Part shown: positions 23,471 through 30,808 of the stretch, in pieces
Position numbering within the stretch: position 1 is the first letter of the stretch
Layout of the letters: each line of letters opens with the position of its first letter
Origin: Streptomyces oryzae
GTDB taxonomy: Bacteria > Actinomycetota > Actinomycetes > Streptomycetales > Streptomycetaceae
Length of the DNA: 32,187 nucleotides
Direction: 5' to 3'
Assembly: GCF_017676365.1 (NCBI RefSeq)
Contig: NZ_JADKMA010000073.1
Span: 1 to 32,187, forward strand
Program-made: the position numbers and the translations under genes
The notes under the pieces: model-generated
The model's input: the letters and a program-made list of their open reading frames with translations, nothing else
Told to the model about the DNA's origin: nothing
Databases searched by the model: none

Positions 23471-23508
23471 CCTTCTAGCCCCTCTTGATTTCCTTCTAGT
23501 CCCCCTCT
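23471..23508. promoter_or_regulatory. Two direct repeats between the HTH gene and the membrane peptide
   Basis: CCTTCTAGCCCCTCT (23471-23485) and CCTTCTAGTCCCCCTCT (23492-23508) start 21 bases apart, two helical turns. Low-GC stretches (TTGATTTCC, CTAAAAAATG) around them suggest the promoter lies here. Confidence 0.6.
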
Positions 23509-23543
23509 AAAAAATGGGAGTTGCACCGACAGAGGGGGCCCAC

Positions 23544-23678
23544 GTGAACAAAGACGACGTGACCCTCATCCTGTCGGCTGTCTCCGCGCTCTCCAGCGTG
23601 ATCATCGCAGTCGGGACCATCACTTCCGTCTGGATCGCCTGGGAGAGCATCAGACGTGGCAAACGCCGCCGCCGCTGA
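23544..23678 (+). CDS. 44-residue single-span membrane peptide
   Basis: Starts at GTG 23544 after AGAGGGGG and ends with TGA at 23676-23678. The peptide has a short acidic start (MNKDDV), one hydrophobic span of about 25 residues (LILSAVSALSSVIIAVGTI and on to VWIAW) and a very basic end (RRGKRRRR), the form of a type I toxin-like or small regulatory membrane peptide. Codon use follows the GC bias of real genes. Homologues are not recognised from memory. Confidence 0.55.
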   Translation: MNKDDVTLILSAVSALSSVIIAVGTITSVWIAWESIRRGKRRRR

Positions 23679-23697
23679 GATGGTACCCAGGGGCCGA

Positions 23698-23916
23698 TCA
23701 CTGGAGCCCCCAGCGCTGGTTGGCCGTCGCCACCTTCACCGACATCACCTCCGCCCTGGTGGCCGCCCGCAGCTCCCCCGGATCAGCCGTCCACGCGGGC
23801 CCGCCCGGACGTACGAGCCGCACACGCCCGTCCGCGGTGACGCCGCTGACAACTCCCGCCGTACGACGGGCGAGGTCGGCGACGACCTCGCCCGGACGCC
23901 ATCCCGTACTGCTCAA
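23698..23916 (-). CDS. Small hypothetical protein coupled to the preceding gene
   Basis: 72 residues if it starts at TTG 23916, which overlaps the stop of the upstream gene (TTGA), a typical coupling site; a longer frame reaches into that gene. The sequence (WRPGEVVADLARRTAGVV, then GRVRLVRPGGPAWTADPGELRAAT) resembles small partner proteins often found beside XRE/DUF397 loci in streptomycetes. No function is known. Confidence 0.6.
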   Translation of the reverse strand: MSSTGWRPGEVVADLARRTAGVVSGVTADGRVRLVRPGGPAWTADPGELRAATRAEVMSVKVATANQRWGLQ

Positions 23917-24146
23917 CGGGCGTGCTCGCCCAGCGCCTTGGCCAGCTTCCCGGCCGTCGCCAGATTGCAGCCGCCCAGCTCCAGTAGCGGGCCACGCAGT
24001 GTGGTGCTCGCGCACGAGGCGAGGTCCACGCTGAGCGAGGGCAGCACGATGTCCGCCTCCGCGAGCGCGGTACGGAGCCGCTCACACGTCTCCTCCGCGT
24101 CGCGGAGCTTGGTGAGCGTCGGGTTCTCGTACGGGCTCTCTGCCAT
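23913..24146 (-). CDS. Small hypothetical protein divergent from the XRE regulator
   Basis: 77 residues from ATG 24146 with AAAGG upstream; the frame stays open to 24236 but the extra part covers the intergenic region. Sequence is helical (KLRDAEETCERLRTALAEAD, then ASTTLRGPLLELGGCNLATAGKLAKAL). It forms a two-gene unit with the following small gene and faces the XRE-DUF397 pair. Function unknown. Confidence 0.7.
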   Translation of the reverse strand: MAESPYENPTLTKLRDAEETCERLRTALAEADIVLPSLSVDLASCASTTLRGPLLELGGCNLATAGKLAKALGEHAR

Positions 24147-24211
24147 GGAACGGCGCCTTTCTTCAGGGACTTTCACGTTCTGTGGTCCCAGCGTGGCGCT
24201 CCGGACATAGC

Positions 24212-24250
24212 CTTGTGCAGAGGACTTGCTGTGCACCTGTGCTTGTCAAG
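24212..24250. promoter_or_regulatory. Repeated CTTGTGC/CTGTGC motifs before the XRE gene
   Basis: CTTGTGCA (24212), CTGTGCAC (24229) and CTGTGCTTGTC (24237) are close variants in the 119-base divergent gap. GTGCA and TGCAC arms also face each other. They are good candidates for the operator of the adjacent XRE protein. Confidence 0.45.
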
Positions 24251-24265
24251 AGGCGGAGAAGCAAA

Positions 24266-25099
24266 ATGACGGCAGAAAACCCTCGGGTCAACGGCGACCC
24301 GAAGGCCGACCCGAAGGTCTCGACCCTCGCCTATTTCGGCACCGAGTTGCGGATCAGGAGAGAAGAGGCCGGACTGAGCCAGACCACCCTGGCCGCGCGC
24401 ACCTTCTGCACCCACTCGTACATTTCGCGGATCGAGACCGCTAGCCGCGTCCCGAGCGAGGAGTTCGCCCAACGCTGTGACGATGTGCTGTGCACAGGCG
24501 GGATGTTCGCCCGCCTGTGGCCCATCGTGATCGAGCACGCGTACCCGGACTGGTTCCGGCCGTTCGTGGAGCTTGAGAAGGAGGCGGTCAGCATCTGGGA
24601 CTTCGAGAGCCAGGTGGTGCCTGGGCTGTTGCAGACGGAGGAGTACGCAAGGGCACTCTTCTCCGCAGCACGCCTCCCGAACACCGCCGAGTTGGTCGCG
24701 GCCCGAATGACCCGCCAGCACATCTTGGAGCGCGACAATCGGGCCCAGCTGTGGGTGGTACTCGACGAGAGCGTTCTGCGCCGGGCTGTCGGCGGGCCCG
24801 AAATCATGGCCCGGCAATTGAGGGCTGTCGTGGAGGCGGCGGAAGATCCCCGGACCATCGTGCAGGTCATTCCGTTCGACGTGGGGGAACACGCCAGTAT
24901 GGACGGACCGTTCGCAGGCTTGACGATGGATGAGGGAGCCGACGTCGTGTACATCGACGGCCGCGCTCGCGGCCACATCAGCGCGGCGCCGGACGAGGTC
25001 GCCGGTTACCACCATGCCTATGATCTGCTGCGAGCCGACGCCCTCTCCCCAAAGGCGTCAGTGGACATGATCGCGGCCAGAGTGAGGGAACTTTCATGA
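24266..25099 (+). CDS. XRE-family regulator (HTH plus DUF5753)
   Basis: 277 residues from ATG 24266 with GGAGAAG upstream. The HTH is at about 23-77 (ELRIRREEAGLSQTTLAART, then THSYISRIETASRVP), followed from about 95 by the DUF5753 domain (VVPGLLQTEEYARAL). This is the WhiJ-like family common in Streptomyces, usually paired with a DUF397 gene that modulates it in developmental and antibiotic control. The stop overlaps the DUF397 start by four bases (ATGA). Confidence 0.92.
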   Translation: MTAENPRVNGDPKADPKVSTLAYFGTELRIRREEAGLSQTTLAARTFCTHSYISRIETASRVPSEEFAQRCDDVLCTGGMFARLWPIVIEHAYPDWFRPFVELEKEAVSIWDFESQVVPGLLQTEEYARALFSAARLPNTAELVAARMTRQHILERDNRAQLWVVLDESVLRRAVGGPEIMARQLRAVVEAAEDPRTIVQVIPFDVGEHASMDGPFAGLTMDEGADVVYIDGRARGHISAAPDEVAGYHHAYDLLRADALSPKASVDMIAARVRELS

Positions 25100-25311
25100 T
25101 CAACTCGACCGACCTGCCCGCCACAGCGTGGCGCAAGAGCAGCTACAGCGGTCAGAACGGCGGGAACTGCCTGGAAGTCGCCGTCGGCTACCCCGGCCCC
25201 TCCCTCCCCGTCCGGGACTCCAAGAACCCCAGCGGCCCCGCGCTGCTCGTCGCCTCCCCCGCCTGGCGGGCGTTCCTCGCGCACGTGCGGGAAGGCGGAT
25301 TCTCGGCGTAG
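25096..25311 (+). CDS. DUF397 protein
   Basis: 71 residues, coupled to the XRE gene by an ATGA overlap. The family pattern is clear: WRKSSYSGQNGGNCLEVA, VRDSKNPSGPAL, and SPAWRAFLAHVREGGF. DUF397 proteins (BldB-like) act with the neighbouring XRE regulator, probably by direct binding. Cytoplasmic. Confidence 0.93.
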   Translation: MINSTDLPATAWRKSSYSGQNGGNCLEVAVGYPGPSLPVRDSKNPSGPALLVASPAWRAFLAHVREGGFSA

Positions 25312-25312
25312 G

Positions 25313-25960
25313 TCAGGACAGGACGACGCGGCCTGCCTGGAGCGCTGCGACGTAGCTGCGGGCCTGTTCGATGCTCAGACCCGCGTCCCTGCGGGCCTGA
25401 GCCACCGCTTCTCGGCTCCGGCCGTCGGCGACCAGGCGAAGGACCTGCGGAGAGGGCGGCGTGCAGACGGTCTGCCGGGGCCCGAAGCCGCTCTCGCCGA
25501 GGAAGGTCGGTTCGAGGGAGAGGTCTTCGTAGAAGCGCCAGTAGACCTTGAGGTCGAAGTGCGGCTCGGGCACGCGGCGTTGCAGCCACCGGACACACTG
25601 CTCCGGCCCCTCGAATTCGTCGGGGTGCAGTTCCTGGCGGCAGGACAGAGCCCAGCCGGGACGGGGCTCACTCGGCTCGCGCCGCTCCAGCGCGGCGAAG
25701 AGTGCGCCGCCGATCCGCCAGGCCGGGCCGCGCCGCCCCAGTGCGGGGAGCTTCACTTCCTCCCAGGTGCCGGCCGCGCCGGGTGCGTACTCCGTGAGTT
25801 CGCCGTGCTCGTCCACGAACTCCTGGGGGAACTCCGTCACGATCGTGTGCTCGGGCGGCTCAGGGCCCAGCCCCAAGTGCCAGCGGAGCTCGTCCACTTC
25901 GGCTTGCGAGAGGTCGTCGGGCAGGTCTGCGTTGATGATCAACTCGTACGCGTCGGCCAT
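25313..25960 (-). CDS. Hypothetical protein, about 215 residues
   Basis: The ATG at 25960 (MADAYELIINADL) is preferred; two more in-frame ATGs lie up to 15 bases upstream. The N-terminal part DLPDDLSQAEVDELRWHLGLG and the central aromatic region (CVRWLQRRVPEPHFDLKVYWRFYEDL) are typical of an uncharacterised actinomycete family. The C-terminal 40 residues look helical (VADGRSREAVAQARRDAGL), perhaps a ribosomal L7/L12-like segment. It ends two bases after the convergent DUF397 stop. No function is assigned. Confidence 0.8.
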   Translation of the reverse strand: MADAYELIINADLPDDLSQAEVDELRWHLGLGPEPPEHTIVTEFPQEFVDEHGELTEYAPGAAGTWEEVKLPALGRRGPAWRIGGALFAALERREPSEPRPGWALSCRQELHPDEFEGPEQCVRWLQRRVPEPHFDLKVYWRFYEDLSLEPTFLGESGFGPRQTVCTPPSPQVLRLVADGRSREAVAQARRDAGLSIEQARSYVAALQAGRVVLS

Positions 25961-26019
25961 GCCGCACATCCTCACACGGCCGCACGGCTGTTCGTACGGC
26001 GTGCGCTACCGTCGCTCAC

Positions 26020-26664
26020 ATGGACCTGGCACCCGCCCCCGACGCGGTAGTCGTACGCACTGGCCGCCGCAACGCGCGCAAGGGCGGCATCGCCTCCGCC
26101 GTGCTCACCGTGTTCGGCGTCGGCGGCATGCTGCTGGCCGTCAGGCGCGGTGGTGTGGAGGCGTACGGGGCAGGGGTCACCATTCTGCTGCTCTTCGGGG
26201 GCTTCGGTGTGCTCACCTTCCTCGCCGTGTGGAAGGGCCGCAACGCCACGGTCAGCGTGGACGGGGCCGGGGTGTGGGTCTTCGATGGGAAGGGGCGGAA
26301 CGTGATCCCTTGGCACACCCTCGCCGGGGTCGGTCTCTGGGTGAGCCCGATGGGACGCGGCGGGGTGATCCGCTCCCTGGAGCTGTGCCCGGAGGGGGCC
26401 ATCGACCGGGACGATCCCGTGCTGTGGCGGCTGGTCCGTGACGAGGAGCCGCTGCGCCCGGGGCTCCCCCGGCTGCGCTACCGCCTGCCCCTCACCTTCG
26501 GCAGCCACCACGAAGTAGTGGCTGCCGTCCACCGGTTCGCTCCCCAGCTCTGGTCCGGCGAGTCCGAACGGGCGCCGGGCCACATCGGCAGACCTGACAT
26601 CAAGGGCCACCGTCGCCGCACCGGCGCCGGGCGTGGGACGCGAGGCGATCGGCGAGCGCGGTGA
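26020..26664 (+). CDS. Two-span membrane protein with PH-like domain, unknown role
   Basis: 214 residues. Two hydrophobic segments (about 23-40 and 48-70) precede a soluble part (ATVSVDGAGVWVFDGKGRNVIPW) that looks like a bacterial PH-like domain. No ribosome site precedes the ATG; TACCGT seven bases upstream could be a -10 of a leaderless message. The last 21 codons overlap the convergent WYL regulator by 65 bases and are Arg-rich, which suggests the stop was shifted by a late change. Confidence 0.75.
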   Translation: MDLAPAPDAVVVRTGRRNARKGGIASAVLTVFGVGGMLLAVRRGGVEAYGAGVTILLLFGGFGVLTFLAVWKGRNATVSVDGAGVWVFDGKGRNVIPWHTLAGVGLWVSPMGRGGVIRSLELCPEGAIDRDDPVLWRLVRDEEPLRPGLPRLRYRLPLTFGSHHEVVAAVHRFAPQLWSGESERAPGHIGRPDIKGHRRRTGAGRGTRGDRRAR

Positions 26665-27607
26665 CGAGGTCGCGCAGTTCATCGGGGCGCTCGATGACGA
26701 ACGGCCGGTCGAGTGAGGCGAGTACCGGAGGCAACCAGTCGAGCCGCTCAGCGCGCAGCTCGACGCGCAGCCAGCGCTCGGTCGCCCGGTCCTGGCCTGC
26801 CTCGGGCGCGTGCTCCTCCAGGCTCGCGACGCTGGCGGGAAGGTGAGCGCGGATCTGCCCGGTCGTCCCGTGGATCCGCAAGGTCACCTCGTACCGGTAC
26901 TCGGCCGTGGCGAACGCTGACAACACGCGTTGTGCCGGACCGGGACCCTCGGGCGCTTCGAACGAGCCGGGCAGGGTCCGCGCGTCCGCGATGCGGTCGA
27001 GCCGGAAGGTCCGGTCCTCGCCGATCCGGGCGTCCTGGCCCGTGACGTACCACCGGCCCGCATGGGCGACGATCCCGTAGGCGTGCAGCGTGCGTTCGCT
27101 GCGCCGTCCGTCGCGGTCGGTGTAGCGGATCGAGACCGGTCGGCGGTGGCGCACCGCATCGGCGAGGGTGAGCAGGACCCCGGCGTCCGGGGTGTCGAAA
27201 TCACCGGGCTGATCCGTGAAGGCGAGAGCTTCCAGGAGTGTGTCGAGCCGACGGGCGAGGTGCTTGGGCAGCACCCGCCGGATCTTCGCCGTTGCCGTCT
27301 CGCTTGCCGTGTGCTCCGTCGTCGTCAGCCCTGATCGGCGGCCGGCGACCAGGCCGAGCAGCACGGCCAGCGCCTCGTCGTCGCTCAGCATGAGCGGCGG
27401 CAGACGGTACCCGGGGGCGAGCCGGTATCCGCCGTAGCGGCCGCGCACCGACTCCACGGGCACGTCCAGGTCGATCAGCTGGTCCACATACCGCCGCACG
27501 GTGCGCCCTTCGACGCCGAGCCGGTCGGCGAGTTCGGCCACTGTCCGGGTGCCGCCCGACTGCAGCAGCTCCAGGAGTGTCAGCACGCGGGCAGCGGGTC
27601 GAGGCAT
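26600..27607 (-). CDS. WYL-domain transcriptional regulator (YafY type)
   Basis: 335 residues from ATG 27607. The N-terminal winged HTH (about 5-60, RTVAELADRLGVEGRTVRRY) is followed by the WYL domain (VSIRYTDRDGRRSERTLHAY then GRWYVTGQDARIGEDRTFRLDRI) and a C-terminal WCX-like part. Such proteins sense small ligands and control a neighbour, here the divergent VOC gene 93 bases away. TAGGCT six bases before the ATG points to a leaderless transcript. Confidence 0.92.
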   Translation of the reverse strand: MPRPAARVLTLLELLQSGGTRTVAELADRLGVEGRTVRRYVDQLIDLDVPVESVRGRYGGYRLAPGYRLPPLMLSDDEALAVLLGLVAGRRSGLTTTEHTASETATAKIRRVLPKHLARRLDTLLEALAFTDQPGDFDTPDAGVLLTLADAVRHRRPVSIRYTDRDGRRSERTLHAYGIVAHAGRWYVTGQDARIGEDRTFRLDRIADARTLPGSFEAPEGPGPAQRVLSAFATAEYRYEVTLRIHGTTGQIRAHLPASVASLEEHAPEAGQDRATERWLRVELRAERLDWLPPVLASLDRPFVIERPDELRDLVTALADRLASHARRRCGDGGP

Positions 27608-27613
27608 GTTCGC

Positions 27614-27645
27614 AGCCTAATGCGAATACGGGACCGATTCTGTCC
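27614..27645. promoter_or_regulatory. Divergent control region of the WYL and VOC genes
   Basis: A minus-strand -10 (TAGGCT, 27619-27614) lies six bases before the WYL ATG, and GGAC-N7-GTCC (27631-27645) is a small inverted repeat between the genes. A plus-strand TAGCCT (27657-27662) could be the VOC -10. Autoregulation through the repeat is a reasonable guess. Confidence 0.4.
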
Positions 27646-27700
27646 TCTATTTCTCCTAGCCTGCGACGTGCACGACTCCAGCACAGCCAAGGAGATTCCC

Positions 27701-28099
27701 ATGAACTTCGTCTCGATCCGCATCATCACCAGCGACGTAGCGCGCCTCGTCGAGTTCTACGAGCGAGCCACAGGGGTGCAGGCCACGTGGGCGACCGAGG
27801 ACTTCGCCGAACTCAGGACCGCGAGCGCCACCCTCGCGATCGCCAGCACCCGCACCGTCCCGCTGTTCGCCCCGGACTCCGCCCGCCCGGCGGACAACCA
27901 CAGCGTGATCACCGAGTTCCTCGTCGACGACGTGGACCGCGTTCACCAGAACCTGACCGGCTTCGTCACCGACTTCGTCAACGGGCCCACCACGATGCCC
28001 TGGGGCAACCGGTCGCTGCTGTTCCGCGACCCCGACGGCAACCTCGTCAACTTCTTCACCCCGGTCACCCCGGCGGCCATCGAGAAGTTCGCACGCTGA
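27701..28099 (+). CDS. VOC-family protein (glyoxalase/dioxygenase fold)
   Basis: 132 residues from ATG 27701 after AAGGAG. One VOC module pair: FVSIRIITSDVARLVEFYERATG at the start, then FLVDDVDRVHQNLTG, NRSLLFRDPDGNLVNFFTP. The metal-binding pattern is incomplete, so lyase, dioxygenase and drug-binding roles are all possible. Probably controlled by the divergent WYL regulator. The stop lies in a short tandem repeat. Confidence 0.9.
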   Translation: MNFVSIRIITSDVARLVEFYERATGVQATWATEDFAELRTASATLAIASTRTVPLFAPDSARPADNHSVITEFLVDDVDRVHQNLTGFVTDFVNGPTTMPWGNRSLLFRDPDGNLVNFFTPVTPAAIEKFAR

Positions 28100-28124
28100 C
28101 GCCACGCTGACGCCCACGCTGACG
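28092..28124 (+). repeat. Short tandem repeat at the VOC stop codon
   Basis: CACGCTGACG is repeated three times (starting 28092, 28103, 28115). The first copy contains the gene's TGA, so the stop sequence is copied in each unit. Confidence 0.75.
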
Positions 28125-28190
28125 CCACGCACAGCCGCTCACGCGGGAGCCATGAGGTCCCAGGGCGGGCTCCCCCGGCTTCCGTGGACG

Positions 28191-29156
28191 TCAGCCCCAG
28201 AATGTGCCGAGGTGCCTGGCAAGGCTCCGGCCTTGGTCGTAGCCGGCGCGAGCGGCGGGCGGGCGCGTCGACAGATCCATCATGTTCGTGCCGAACGCGT
28301 TGAGTGAGGCGCGGTCCGGGAAGATCGTCTCGACCCTGCTGCCGCCCGCGCGGAGTTCGTCGATCTGCGCCGCGAGTTGCATGCCCCACTCCAGCGGATG
28401 CCGTGTCCTGCCACCGAACGGCGAGAGCACCAGCACCCGTTCGTGTCCGGCTGCCAGATCGGCGTTCTCGTTGCGTCGGTAGCCGCCGTCGATGTACCGG
28501 CTGTCGCCGATGCGGTAGGGCGGGACGCCGAAGCCGTTGGAAGTGCTGGCGGCGACCGCGTCCACCAGGTCGACACCGCTGTGGCGGTCGAACACGACAG
28601 GCTCACCGGTATGGGCATCGACCGCCGTGATGAGGATCGTCTGTTCCGGCCAGTGCTGGCTGGGCAGCCGGGCGGCGACCGTGGTGCGCCACCGCGTCGG
28701 CCCGGAGCCGTCCGACGCCGCATCCATTTCGAGCGCCGCCGCGCCCATTCTGCGGCGCATGTCGGCCGCGTCCTCGGCGGCGGCGATGATGCGGCTCGTC
28801 ATCTCCATATGGTTCGCCGCGGGCCCGATGGAAGCGCGGCCACCGCCGGGTCCTGCCGCCGGACCAGTCCGCTGCTGGGGTGCAGCGGAAAGGATGTCGG
28901 CAAGCAGGTCGGGCGGGGCCGCGCTGGTGATCTGGGCCGCGGCCGTCGATCCAGCCGATGTCCCGATGATGACATCGGCCTCGGTCACATCCACTCCGGC
29001 GTCGAACAGACCGGCGATGACGCCGATCTCCCACGCATTGCCGGCCGATCCGCCGCCATGGAGGACCAGCGCCCGCTCCCCCGTTGCGCGCAACCGCCGG
29101 GTCGCGTCGACCTGTGGCTGCTTCTGGGGCGGAGTCGAAGAAGGGGTTGTGTTCAT
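28191..29156 (-). CDS. Patatin-like phospholipase
   Basis: 321 residues from ATG 29156. The oxyanion loop HGGGSAGNAWE (about 33-43), nucleophile Ser67 in GTSAGS and Asp223 in YIDGGYRRNENADL give the patatin Ser-Asp dyad, so it hydrolyses lipid acyl esters. No signal peptide is visible. A 19-codon ORF and a clear promoter lie upstream, and the sequence just before the ATG can pair with the end of that ORF. Confidence 0.92.
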   Translation of the reverse strand: MNTTPSSTPPQKQPQVDATRRLRATGERALVLHGGGSAGNAWEIGVIAGLFDAGVDVTEADVIIGTSAGSTAAAQITSAAPPDLLADILSAAPQQRTGPAAGPGGGRASIGPAANHMEMTSRIIAAAEDAADMRRRMGAAALEMDAASDGSGPTRWRTTVAARLPSQHWPEQTILITAVDAHTGEPVVFDRHSGVDLVDAVAASTSNGFGVPPYRIGDSRYIDGGYRRNENADLAAGHERVLVLSPFGGRTRHPLEWGMQLAAQIDELRAGGSRVETIFPDRASLNAFGTNMMDLSTRPPAARAGYDQGRSLARHLGTFWG

Positions 29157-29201
29157 GGGAGTCGCCTTTCGCGCGTTGCCTGGCGGCGCTCCCGGCGGCG
29201 A

Positions 29202-29261
29202 CTACTCCGGCCGCGCGATCGTGGACTGCAGGGGAGCACCCATTGCGGATACTGCGTTCAC
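29202..29261 (-). CDS. 19-residue leader-like ORF before the patatin gene
   Basis: GTG 29261 to TAG 29204-29202 encodes MNAVSAMGAPLQSTIARPE. It is preceded by AGGAGG at eight-base spacing and by a good promoter, so ribosomes should start here. The patatin ATG follows 45 bases after the stop. No homologue is recognised. It could be a regulatory leader peptide or a small product of its own. Confidence 0.5.
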   Translation of the reverse strand: MNAVSAMGAPLQSTIARPE

Positions 29262-29298
29262 GGGGCTCACCTCCTGCTGACGGGTCACGACCACGGGG

Positions 29299-29327
29299 AA
29301 CCTAGCCCCTCGGCGACCGGCGTGCAA
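29299..29327 (-). promoter_or_regulatory. Housekeeping-type promoter of the leader ORF and patatin gene
   Basis: On the minus strand TTGCAC (29327-29322) and TAGGTT (29304-29299) are separated by 17 bases, close to the HrdB consensus. Transcription would start about 30 bases before the leader GTG. Confidence 0.65.
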
Positions 29328-29332
29328 ACGGA

Positions 29333-29734
29333 TTACGCGACGGCGGTGCCCTCCAGCTCGACCAGCAGGGTCGGGATCGCCAGCCGGGTCACTCCCAGCA
29401 TCGTGCTGGCGGGGGTGGCCCCCGCGGTGCCCAGCCGCGAGGCCAGTACGCCGTAGTGCTGGAGGAGCAGGTCGACGTCGGTGGCGTAGACGTTGAGCCG
29501 GACGAGGCTGGTGAGGGACATGCCGGCCTCGCCGAGGACGGCCTCCAGGTTGTCGAGGCTCAGGGACAGCTGCGCTGCCATGTCATCGGGATGCTGGGGC
29601 TCGCCGTCGCCGTTCATCGCGGTCTGTCCGGCGCAGTACAGGGTCCGGGTGTGCCCGGAGACGAGCTCGCCCTGGTTGTATCCCAACTCCACGGACCAGT
29701 TCCACGGGTTGACCGCCGTTCGCTCCACAGTCAC
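29333..29734 (-). CDS. RidA-family protein (YjgF/YER057c)
   Basis: 133 residues from GTG 29734 with GGAG upstream; the frame stays open beyond but the added part lies over the promoter. The family is seen in GYNQGELVSGHTRTLYCAGQT, then AQLSLSLDNLEAVLGEAG, VRLNVYATDVD, and GVTRLAIPTLLVELEGTAVA. RidA relatives hydrolyse reactive enamines/imines; the catalytic Arg of canonical RidA (in the last third) is seen as TRLAIP, whose exact alignment is uncertain. Divergent from a WYL regulator that probably controls it. Confidence 0.88.
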   Translation of the reverse strand: MTVERTAVNPWNWSVELGYNQGELVSGHTRTLYCAGQTAMNGDGEPQHPDDMAAQLSLSLDNLEAVLGEAGMSLTSLVRLNVYATDVDLLLQHYGVLASRLGTAGATPASTMLGVTRLAIPTLLVELEGTAVA

Positions 29735-29786
29735 ATCAGCTCCAATCGATTCGTCGGCTTCTTCAAGCGCAGGGGAAGCCTCGCAA

Positions 29787-29817
29787 CGAATGCATGACGC
29801 CCTGTGTCGTGTATTCG
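29787..29817. promoter_or_regulatory. Inverted repeat between the RidA and WYL genes, candidate operator
   Basis: CGAATGCATGAC (29787-29798) and GTCGTGTATTCG (29806-29817) are arms with 10 of 12 pairs matching around seven bases. The site ends two bases before the plus-strand -10 (TAATGT, 29819-29824), which lies six bases before the WYL ATG, so a bound repressor would block that promoter. Confidence 0.6.
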
Positions 29818-29830
29818 CTAATGTTCTCGC

Positions 29831-30808
29831 ATGCGCGCTGACCGACTGGTCTCGCTTGTGCTGCTGCTGCGCCGGCGCGGGCGGCTGTCCGCGACCACGC
29901 TGGCCCGCGAGTTGGAGGTCTCCACCCGCACCGTGCTGCGGGACATCGAGGCGCTGTCCGCGGCCGGTGTTCCGGTCTACGCCGAGCGCGGGCGCAACGG
30001 CGGCTTCGCGCTGCTGCCCGGCTTCCGGACCGAGCTGACCGGGCTGAACCACGACGAGGCCCTCGCCCTGCTGATCGCCGGATCACGGCGCGGCGCGCAG
30101 GCGTTCGGCCTCGGCTCGGCGCTCGCTTCGGCCATGCTCAAGGTGGTCGACGCGCTGCCCGAAAGCCACCGGGACACCGCGGCCGGCGCGGCACAGCGGT
30201 TGCTCATCGACCCGGAGTCCGACCTTCTCTCCCGCCGCGTGGCCACTGAGGAGGAGGTGCCCGAGGCCGTGGTGGCCGAGGTCCGGCGTGCGGTGTTGGC
30301 CGGTCACAAGCTGCGCATCCGGTACGCGGCCGTGGGCCGGTCCCCGAACTGGCGCACGGTGGACCCGATCGGCCTGGTCACCGTACGGGAGCAGGGCTAT
30401 TTGCTGGCCATGCGGTCTGGCGAGGACCGCACCTACCGGCTGTCGCGGGTGCTGGCCGCCGAGGAACTCGACGAGCCCGCGCAGCGGCCGGAGGGGGTCG
30501 ATCTGGACCGGGCCTGGCAGGAACGCAGCACGCGGTTCCGGACCGGCGGCGACCAAGTCACCGTGCTGGTACGGGTGGACCCGGCGCGGCGGGAGTATCT
30601 GCTGGGCACCGCGCTGGCCGTACGCGCCGAAGAGGCCGACGCAGACGGCCGGATACGGCTGGAGGCGACCTTCCAGGATGCGCGGCACGCCGAATGGGCG
30701 CTGTGGCAGCTCGGCACGGACGCGGAAGCCCTGGCCCCGCAGTGGCTGCGCGCCTCCCTGCGCGACCGCGCCGCGGCGATCGCCGGCTGTTACGGAGCGT
30801 CCTGCTGA
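29831..30808 (+). CDS. WYL-domain transcriptional regulator (YafY type)
   Basis: 325 residues from ATG 29831, without a ribosome site; TAATGT six bases before it suggests a leaderless message. The winged HTH is at about 1-58 (ATTLARELEVSTRTVLRDIE), then the WYL domain (LRIRYAAVGRSPNWRTVDPI followed by REQGYLLAMRSGEDRTYRLSRV) and a C-terminal WCX-like part (about 235-320). It is divergent from the RidA-family gene and its last 19 bases overlap the convergent LtrA-like gene. Confidence 0.92.
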   Translation: MRADRLVSLVLLLRRRGRLSATTLARELEVSTRTVLRDIEALSAAGVPVYAERGRNGGFALLPGFRTELTGLNHDEALALLIAGSRRGAQAFGLGSALASAMLKVVDALPESHRDTAAGAAQRLLIDPESDLLSRRVATEEEVPEAVVAEVRRAVLAGHKLRIRYAAVGRSPNWRTVDPIGLVTVREQGYLLAMRSGEDRTYRLSRVLAAEELDEPAQRPEGVDLDRAWQERSTRFRTGGDQVTVLVRVDPARREYLLGTALAVRAEEADADGRIRLEATFQDARHAEWALWQLGTDAEALAPQWLRASLRDRAAAIAGCYGASC

